Assembly (NCBI GenBank): GCA_019637155.1
Contig: JAHBWE010000013.1
Location: 124,001 to 188,000, forward strand
DNA from: Labilithrix sp.
Lineage (GTDB): Bacteria > Myxococcota_A > Polyangia > Polyangiales > Polyangiaceae
Reading direction: 5' to 3'
DNA length: 64,000 nucleotides
Shown: in pieces, positions 59,401 to 64,000 of the stretch
Position numbering within the stretch: the first letter of the stretch is position 1
Layout of the letters: each line of letters begins with the position of its first letter
The notes under the pieces: model-generated
The model's input: only the letters and a program-made list of their open reading frames with translations
Databases searched by the model: none
What the model was told of the DNA's origin: nothing
Made by a program: the position numbers and the translations under genes

Positions 59401-61124
59401 GGCAAGAGCTTGCCGCTCGCGATCTTCGCCGTCGTCCGCGGGAGCACGGACGGCACGACGAGCACGCGCGTGTGCATCGTGTCGGTCGGCGCGTTGGCGC
59501 GCGGGACCGCGAGCGTGACGTCGTGGAGCCCCGGCGTCGCGCCGGAGAGGTCGAGCACCGCGTCTTCGCTCCCGCTCCACGTCGCGGTCCCGGTGCCCGC
59601 CGGCGACGTGACCGTCACGCTCCCCGCGCCGCGCGGCGCGCGCTTGCCGCCGTCGACGGTGAGCTTCGGCTTGTCGCCGACACGTGCAACATACATCGAA
59701 GAGCGGAGCACCGCGTGCCTCTCGCGATCGACCGCGACGCAGAGCTGGAACGGCTCCGGGTGCCGCGCGAGCGCGGGGATCGGCGTGGTCTGCCGCACCG
59801 TCACGGCGGCCGCGACCCCGCCCGCGCAAGGCCCCACGTCCCGCTTCGCCCCCACGTCCTCGGGTACCGGCCACGTCACCTCCGCGTCGCCGTGCGCGTC
59901 GGTCGTCACCTTCGCGCGGAGGCCGTCGCCCTCGAGCGAGAACTCCCCCGCGACGCCGTCCTCGCCGTCGCTCACGTGGAGGAACGCGCGCTGCTTCGCG
60001 CCGGGGACGAGCTCGCCGTTCTCGACCTCGAGGCTCGCCTCCGCGACGGGGAGCCCGACGTTCACGCTGTCGTGCGCGTCGCGGCTCTGGTCCTCGAGCG
60101 TGGTGCGGACGACGACGGTGAGCGACGATCCGAGCGCGGTGACGACGCGCGGCGCCTGCGCGGTGACGTCGACGTGGCCGAGGCCGTTCGTCGTCGCGGG
60201 CTTGCCGAGCGACTTCCAGTCCTCGTCGGTCTTCGGCGGCGACGTCCCGCGCGGACCGACCCAGTAGAGGAGGGGATGGTTCGCGATCGGCTCGCCGGTC
60301 GCGTCGAGGAGGTCGATCGTCGCGTGGCCGATCTCGCCCGGCTTCAGCTGCAGCTCGGTCCAGCGCGCGCGGAGGCTCGGCGTCGCGGGGCGCTCTTCGC
60401 GGAGCGAGAGCGCGACCTTCTGCTCGACGTGCCCGCCGTTCGCGACCGCGAGCCGCCCGCGGATCGAGAAGCCCGCGCCGGCCTTCGCGCTCTTCGGGAT
60501 CATGAGCGTCGCGCGCGCGATGCCGCTCGCGTCGGTCGTGACGCGGTCGAGCACGCGGACGAGATCGCTCTCGAGGAGCGCGACGTCGACGCTCGCGCCT
60601 CTCGTCGGCGCGCCGGTCCGCGTGTCCGTCACCGTGACCCACGCCGGGACGCGGCTCCCGGGGACGACGCTCGGATCCGGCACCTGCACGCGGACGGCGT
60701 GACGCGGGAGTCGATCGATCTGCACCTTGCGCGTGCGGACGTGCTCGCCGTGACGGAGCGCGACGAGGAGCGTGAGCTTGTGCGCGCCGCCCTCGGGGAC
60801 GGGGACCTTGATCGTGGCGCGGCCTTGCCCGTCGGTGGTGGCGCTGATCTCGCCGGGCGCGGTCGTCACGCCTTCGCCGAGGCTCTCGGGATCCCACGTC
60901 GCGATGACGCCGGCGCGATCGAGCGGGCGCGCGTCCGTCACGGTGACGAACCCGTAGGCGAGGAGGTCGAGCGTCGCGCTGTCGCCGGCGTAGACCCGCT
61001 TCGGCGCGTGCACGAAGAGGTCGAGCCCGCGATCGGCAGGGTCGCCCGGCTTCGCCGCCGCTTCGCCCGCGGTCGTTGCGACGACGAGGAGGAGCGGCAC
61101 GGTGGAGAGCGATCGCAGGCGCAT
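56433..61124 (-). CDS. Alpha-2-macroglobulin-like exported protein without thioester
   Basis: A 1563-aa protein; ATG 61124 has AGGA 8 nt upstream (ATG 61133 also possible). It has a signal peptide LSTVPLLLVVATTAGEAAAK. The N-terminal half is a string of macroglobulin/invasin-like beta domains (AYGFVTVTDARPLDRAGVI, PAWVTVTDTRTGAPTRGASV). The middle matches the A2M core: TVTETARWTEPVRVDDKGHA, LGDYETTWQIALLARTDAGQ, GWELRGDARVVLESGLEG. The C-terminal part is a toroid-like helical domain and a receptor-binding-like beta domain ending LPVRFTLPGLILVPE. The CxEQ thioester is missing where expected, so it cannot crosslink proteases covalently. It may instead be an envelope bait or adhesin. Confidence 0.82.
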   Translation of the reverse strand: MRLRSLSTVPLLLVVATTAGEAAAKPGDPADRGLDLFVHAPKRVYAGDSATLDLLAYGFVTVTDARPLDRAGVIATWDPESLGEGVTTAPGEISATTDGQGRATIKVPVPEGGAHKLTLLVALRHGEHVRTRKVQIDRLPRHAVRVQVPDPSVVPGSRVPAWVTVTDTRTGAPTRGASVDVALLESDLVRVLDRVTTDASGIARATLMIPKSAKAGAGFSIRGRLAVANGGHVEQKVALSLREERPATPSLRARWTELQLKPGEIGHATIDLLDATGEPIANHPLLYWVGPRGTSPPKTDEDWKSLGKPATTNGLGHVDVTAQAPRVVTALGSSLTVVVRTTLEDQSRDAHDSVNVGLPVAEASLEVENGELVPGAKQRAFLHVSDGEDGVAGEFSLEGDGLRAKVTTDAHGDAEVTWPVPEDVGAKRDVGPCAGGVAAAVTVRQTTPIPALARHPEPFQLCVAVDRERHAVLRSSMYVARVGDKPKLTVDGGKRAPRGAGSVTVTSPAGTGTATWSGSEDAVLDLSGATPGLHDVTLAVPRANAPTDTMHTRVLVVPSVLPRTTAKIASGKLLPGADVDVDVTLDDGHGKPLAGAITAVVIDKEGGGSIRGLEAIDTRWRLCGDANVARERCDEFLEGGATAETLRRAALATSSPKPLAPELDPAAHAKGQLKETFSEVLHSLEGAVFQAETPESQRDVRRKENGRWTFNPELMTLVTAAMTEEPTTPGGDPFKLGDLIAVDAQVSFDAVARRVTRLKLFNVLVAIRNFLNQENLTPDEPILRDPNGIIRRLVREGQLSKEMLIDPWGGTIQLVKGGGGLPFLTVARGWELHSPGPDGVLGSGDDVKDPFERVVRSGTPYAEAMGEDEIVDARLDMRVGEATVSSWQAMFDRLTGKHIGSIGSGSGTGQGFGSGHGRLGGSHVAKAPQVRMGQSIVTETARWTEPVRVDDKGHARVRVRLGDYETTWQIALLARTDAGQTAVTSVDAPAFLPLSAHVDVGRRLHLKDAVAGRVVVRNRTPQATKVALDLAAEGGLALAPGQAASLSLDVPANAVRSAFVRYVAKAEGTGRASVVMRGPGIAGDRSVTEVPIEPQGESLVISNGVEVPKRGRLHVPLPPGWELRGDARVVLESGLEGALVSALESFAPEPSTAPDALADAIEVAARVEKIAESRSNKALVLRARERAALARTYLSISSSDASPRIRAAFARSSLYPPPPDPSRPAARKDRGAEAACPKQADVDALPVALLLETEPAPTGDGPPSCFTQLTAKTTSKEPLDLARAALALADRPHRAALAQNLTRELARVTSADDTRAPIFDGTRAERAIVLAALARTPNAWAKDDAAGRRIAEALLTLRDARGGYGSAEATRDVVRAFVALESAFPAQASQVALWEKGKRRHSVALPARGAATVPFDARTQTVEIEVTGAPVIARLERPVLRSWLAATDNAVTPVAVAIEWPADTRAGSTGVVHVAYTGRAGHDMKVETRLPLPPGVELAGTVAGVSLRQGVLYISTTVRGNETVALPVRFTLPGLILVPEAETQTTSEEQPRTLSPARWLTVQ

Positions 61125-61205
61125 GGAACGCATCCTAAGTGGGGACGACGCCCCGGTGCGGCGGAAGTTCCCGCCGGGACGTTCACGTGCTAGGGTCCCG
61201 CCGCG

Positions 61206-61877
61206 ATGGCCGCTTCCCAATCGACATTGACGGTGGGCTGCGCCGGCTTCCCCGTCCCGGCGACGCGGTATTTCAAGGAGTTCATGTTCGTCGAGATCCA
61301 GGAGACGCACCACGCGCTCCCGGGCATGGGCACCATCCGGCGCTGGCGCCGCGAGGCCCCCGACGGCTTCACCTTCGCGATGCTCGCGCCGCGCGAGATC
61401 GGGCAGGAAGGTTTCCGCGAGGGCAAGGTGGTCGAGAGCGCGCTCGGCACGTTGCTCGACGTGGGCAAGGAGCTCGACTCGCAGATCGCGATCTTCTCTT
61501 CGCCGCCGGAGCTCGTGCAGAACCGCGCGAACAAGTCGGCGGTGAAGGAGTTCCTCCAGAACGTGCGGAAGAAGTTCGAGCGCGTGGTCTGGGAGGCGCC
61601 GACGACCTGGGACGCGGACGACGCCGCGTCGCTCGCGATCGACGTGAAGGTCGTGCCCGCGCGCGATCCGCTCGCGCACGGCAAGCTCGACGCGCCGGTG
61701 GCGTACTACCGGCTGCCCGGCCCCGCCGGCCACAAGAGCCGCTACGAGGACCCCGCGATCGAGAAGCTCGCCGCGATCGCGAAGGACGCGAAGCACAAGG
61801 ACGCGACCTACGTGTTCACGAACGTCGACATGTTCGCCGACGCGAAGCGCTTCAAGAAGGCGCTGAAGCTCGCCTGA
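61206..61877 (+). CDS. DUF72 family protein
   Basis: A 223-aa protein. TLTVGCAGFPVPATRYFKEF (family: G-C-S-G-W), VEIQETHHALPGMGTIRRWR, PDGFTFAMLAPREIGQ (family: F-x-F-x-x-K), AIFSSPPELVQN, WEAPTTWDADD, APVAYYRLPGPAG (family: Y-x-R-F-H-G), DATYVFTNVDMFADAKRF (family: V-Y-F-N-N). It is a TIM-barrel-like fold of unknown activity, common in bacteria. Shorter than the usual 240-260. The last codons carry a small direct repeat AAGCTCGCCTG that continues past the stop. Followed by a strong terminator. Confidence 0.85.
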   Translation: MAASQSTLTVGCAGFPVPATRYFKEFMFVEIQETHHALPGMGTIRRWRREAPDGFTFAMLAPREIGQEGFREGKVVESALGTLLDVGKELDSQIAIFSSPPELVQNRANKSAVKEFLQNVRKKFERVVWEAPTTWDADDAASLAIDVKVVPARDPLAHGKLDAPVAYYRLPGPAGHKSRYEDPAIEKLAAIAKDAKHKDATYVFTNVDMFADAKRFKKALKLA

Positions 61878-61894
61878 AGCTCGCCTGAAACGCC

Positions 61895-61929
61895 GACGGC
61901 GGCGCTCTCCGCGAGGAGAGGCCGCCGTC
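61895..61929. terminator. Strong bidirectional intrinsic terminator
   Basis: Stem GACGGCGGC(G)CTCTCC / GGAGAGGCCGCCGTC with GCGA loop: 15 paired bases with one bulge. TTCTC follows on plus and GGCGTTTC on minus. It lies between the convergent DUF72 gene and the Cys-rich lipoprotein gene at 61954, ending both. Confidence 0.8.
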
Positions 61930-61953
61930 TTCTCGGGTGCGGACGCGGTTACG

Positions 61954-62472
61954 TCACGGGCACATGGCGCACTTCTCGTCGCGGCACTTGAGGAAGTTGT
62001 CGTGCGCGGGCGGGACCTCCGCGAACGTCGTCGACTTGCAGAAGTCGTTGATGCACTCGTCGATCTTCGTGTCGTCGCCCTCGTTGTTCTCTTCGCAGGT
62101 GACGACGCACTTGACGTAGTCGAAGCAGCCGGCCTTGCCGTTCTCGGTCTTCTCGTTCTCGATGTTGAAGCAGCCGTGCGTCTCCGCGCAGCAGTTCGTG
62201 AAGAGGCAGGACTGGCACTCCTGCGGCGCGAAGATCGGGCCGCCGGTGCTGTCCACGCGCGGGCCCGTGTAGGCCGCGCACTCCAACGCGCCGCCCGAGC
62301 TCGAGCTGGAGCTGGAAGTGTTCACGCCGGAGCTACTCGACGACGAGCTGGAGCTCGCGCCGCCGTCGACGTCACTGTTCGTGTCGCCGCTGCCGATGGT
62401 GCAGGCGAATCCAACCGCCCCGAGCGCCGACATGGCGAGGAGAGAGAAAAAGACTTTGGCGCTCGAGTTCAT
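61954..62472 (-). CDS. Cys-rich lipoprotein with Ser-rich linker
   Basis: A 172-aa protein with strong RBS GGAGGA before ATG 62472. The signal is FFSLLAMSALGAVGFACTIGSG with a lipobox Cys at about 24. Linker residues 35-65 are nearly all Ser (two runs of 7-9) with Asp/Gly. The mature domain has 12 or more Cys: CQSCLFTNCCAETHGCF, CFDYVKCVVTCEENN, CINDFCKSTTF, CRDEKCAMCP. This is a recurrent myxobacterial Cys-rich lipoprotein type of unknown role. Possibly co-transcribed with the gene at 62520 (47 bp gap). Confidence 0.85.
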   Translation of the reverse strand: MNSSAKVFFSLLAMSALGAVGFACTIGSGDTNSDVDGGASSSSSSSSSGVNTSSSSSSSGGALECAAYTGPRVDSTGGPIFAPQECQSCLFTNCCAETHGCFNIENEKTENGKAGCFDYVKCVVTCEENNEGDDTKIDECINDFCKSTTFAEVPPAHDNFLKCRDEKCAMCP

Positions 62473-62519
62473 CGTTCATTCCTCCGACCAAGGGGCAGAC
62501 GCCCCGTTCCATCAACCAT

Positions 62520-63284
62520 TCAAAGCTCGCAGTCGTTTTGGCAGCTCGCGGCTGTACACGTCGCCAGCTCGGTCGCCGTGACCTTACCCGTCGTGTGCAG
62601 GCGCGCGCAATCTTCCGCGCACGAGCCCGTCGTGCATGCCGACGAGCAGGCGAGGAAGGCGGCGCATTCGGTCCCCGCGCCGCACGCCGCGAGGGCCCCC
62701 GCGCAGCGAGAGCTCGCGCACGCGTTGCACGCATCCGGCCCCGGCGCGACGGGGGCGCCGCCTTCGCCGCCGGCGTCTTCGTCGTGTCCGGCGTCTCCGT
62801 CTCCGTCTCCGTCTTGCCCGGCGTCGCCGACGCCGGCGTCGTCACCCGGCGCGCACGCAGGGAGCGTCGACGGCGCGCGCTCCTCGCCCGCGCAGTCCGC
62901 CGCGCACGCGCCGAGGCGCGCGTCGTTGCACGAGGTGTATGCATGATGCAAGCGTTCCGCGGACGGCCCCGCGTCCGCGCCCGTCGCGTCGCACGCGCAG
63001 GCCGTCTTGCACGTCGCGTCGCACGCCGCCGCGGCGGCGCACTCGATGACGCCGAAGCACGTCGCGCTCGCGAGGCACAGCGCCTGCGGAGCGGTGCACG
63101 CCGCCGTCAGGCACGTCGCGCAGGTCGCGCTCTCAGCCGCGTCGCTCGCCTCGAAGACCCCCGCGTCGTCCGGGAGCGCATCGTTCGTCAACACGGTGCA
63201 GCCCGCGCTCGCTCCCGCAACGAGCGCCACCGCGCCGGAACCGGCAGCGGCAAAAAGCGCAAGCGTGACGAAGCGGGACCCCAT
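62520..63284 (-). CDS. Cys-rich lipoprotein, two-domain
   Basis: A 254-aa protein starting at ATG 63284 (MGSRFVTLALF), which gives signal AVALVAGASAGCTVLT with a lipobox Cys. Two Cys-rich domains (about 50-135 and 180-254) share a pattern (CATCLTAACTAPQALCLASA; CNACASSRCAGALAACGAGT, then CSSACTTGSCAEDC). They are separated by an Asp/Gly-rich low-complexity linker of GDGDGDAGHDED type. The internal duplication suggests a modular surface protein. The frame open to 63428 lacks signal features. TGCATGATGCA (62940-62950) lies inside it, encoding HHA with rarer codons. Confidence 0.8.
   Translation of the reverse strand: MGSRFVTLALFAAAGSGAVALVAGASAGCTVLTNDALPDDAGVFEASDAAESATCATCLTAACTAPQALCLASATCFGVIECAAAAACDATCKTACACDATGADAGPSAERLHHAYTSCNDARLGACAADCAGEERAPSTLPACAPGDDAGVGDAGQDGDGDGDAGHDEDAGGEGGAPVAPGPDACNACASSRCAGALAACGAGTECAAFLACSSACTTGSCAEDCARLHTTGKVTATELATCTAASCQNDCEL
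62940..62950. repeat. TGYAYNRTRCA dyad, copy 4 (in coding sequence)
   Basis: TGCATGATGCA, identical to copy 1 at 5860-5870 and embedded in the same 13-mer. Confidence 0.4.
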
Positions 63285-63501
63285 GGAAACAAAAGAGAAG
63301 CGACAAGTTGGACGGACCTCCCCCGCCCACGCTTCACCCGCGACCATACGGTTCTTTCCCCCGCAGAGCAAGACACGCATCCACCTGAAATCACAACCAA
63401 TTTGGCCCCGCCGCCCCACGCGCAGCAAAGCAACTGTCGAGACGCCCCCCGGGGAAACGGCCGCCCCAGCGCGCGCGAGCGCCGTGTCCCAGGGTGGGGG
63501 T

Positions 63502-63522
63502 GTCGGGGGCGAAGCCCCCGAC
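63502..63522 (-). terminator. 9-bp-stem hairpin after lnt, possible terminator
   Basis: GTCGGGGGC-GAA-GCCCCCGAC, perfect stem with 3-nt loop, 12 bp past the lnt stop. There is no U-tract, so it may be Rho-aided, or a member of a dispersed hairpin family. The 250-bp gap 63285-63534 holds this and the probable promoter of the gene at 62520; nothing else was seen. Confidence 0.5.
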
Positions 63523-63534
63523 GTTGCGAGAACC

Positions 63535-64000
63535 CTAGGCTGGACGGCGCCTTCGGAACGACGCGACCACGATGCCGAAGGTAACGAGGTACCACGGAAT
63601 ATCTCCGAGGATCTCGTACACGGTGACCCCGCGGAGCCATCGGATCTCTGCGTCGTGCGACTCGGCCTTGAACGGCGTCGACACGGTGCCTTCGACGAGC
63701 TTGCCGTTCGGATCGATGATCGCGGACACGCCGCTGTTGGTGCTGCGGACGAGGAAGCGGCGGTGCTCGACGGCGCGGAACTTCGCGAGCGCGAGGTGCT
63801 CCCACGGCTCGGTCGTGTCGCCGAACCACGCGTCGTTGGTCATGTTCACGAGGAGCTCGGGGTCCGCGTGCGCGACGGCGCGGTTGGTGAAGCCGGGGAG
63901 GACGTCCTCGTAGCAAATGAGGACGGTGATCGCGCGCTCCTTGCCCTTCACCTCGAGCTTGATCGGCTCGAGCGACGTGCCGGCGGAGAAGCGCCCGCTG
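63535..64000 (-). CDS. lnt: Apolipoprotein N-acyltransferase, C-terminal part (cut by window edge)
   Basis: The frame is open to the right edge; about 154 C-terminal residues are present. ITVLICYEDVLPGFTNRAVA contains the CYE nucleophile segment of the nitrilase-like domain, and LLVNMTNDAWFGDTTEPWEH the N-D-A-W-F-G signature. RAVEHRRFLVRSTNSGVSAI and a final TM (VYEILGDIPWYLVTFGIVVA) follow. Lnt adds the third acyl chain to lipoprotein N-terminal Cys at the inner membrane, in keeping with the many lipoproteins here. The upstream residues GRFSAG then EPIKLEV fit the family. The start is outside the window. Confidence 0.93.
   Translation of the reverse strand, partial: SGRFSAGTSLEPIKLEVKGKERAITVLICYEDVLPGFTNRAVAHADPELLVNMTNDAWFGDTTEPWEHLALAKFRAVEHRRFLVRSTNSGVSAIIDPNGKLVEGTVSTPFKAESHDAEIRWLRGVTVYEILGDIPWYLVTFGIVVASFRRRRPA

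Overview
The window is very GC-rich DNA with almost every base coding, short or overlapping gene junctions, many GTG/TTG starts, and a protein repertoire typical of myxobacteria (Myxococcota, probably Polyangiales). That repertoire includes Cys-rich lipoproteins with 'DAG'-type linkers, an Hanks-type Ser/Thr kinase, an FHA-sigma54 activator, RCC1-repeat, collagen-like and SUMF1-like exported proteins, TIGR02996/leucine-rich-repeat proteins and a bacterial alpha-2-macroglobulin. No rRNA, tRNA or CRISPR was seen. The taxonomic call is inference from gene content.

Layout. 0.1-5.8 kb: a LuxR regulator faces a tightly coupled operon. The operon holds a nucleoside 2-deoxyribosyltransferase-like protein, a 72-aa peptide with an NHLP/Os1348-type leader ending in Cys, an MfnF-like hydantoinase/oxoprolinase-fold protein, and an HExxH metalloprotease fused to a cyclic-nucleotide-binding domain. 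It is followed by a convergent LanD/PPC-decarboxylase-like flavoprotein. The set looks like an undescribed RiPP locus. 6-20 kb: surface and signalling proteins, namely an RCC1 lipoprotein, a lipoprotein metallopeptidase, a kinase operon with a PEGA-like protein, a Cys-rich and a collagen-like lipoprotein, an FHA-sigma54 activator, several lipoproteins, an LRR protein and a SUMF1 protein. 20.6-25.9 kb: an RNase H-like exonuclease-TPR protein, leuS, and a small lipoprotein in the LptE position. 26-30.2 kb: an operon of a SulP transporter fused to a CcmM-type gamma-carbonic anhydrase plus two SPFH proteins, preceded by three matching dyads. 30.5-31.6 kb: a RAYT transposase beside small repeated hairpins.

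31.6-51.2 kb is the centrepiece. Three overlapping Clp/HSP100-like ATPases run leftward; two carry domains resembling the release-factor PCRF domain and one ends in an L7/L12 C-terminal-like motif. Only 26 bp away a rightward set begins: a radical-SAM activase-like protein, a helical protein, a DUF1257-like protein, a soluble FtsH-like protease, a DUF2997-like protein, a 1061-aa protein, a MoxR ATPase and a vWA-like protein. These are nearly all coupled by start/stop overlaps. This matches the style of FtsH-vWA-MoxR ternary conflict systems known from comparative genomics, here combined with a Clp/PCRF module that I do not recognise as described. An inverted-repeat family brackets the DUF1257-to-vWA part.

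51.8-64 kb: tandem ferritin-like lipoprotein paralogues (the first frameshifted), two TIGR02996 proteins coupled to an alpha-2-macroglobulin without thioester, a DUF72 protein with a strong bidirectional terminator, two Cys-rich lipoproteins, and the end of lnt, cut by the window edge.
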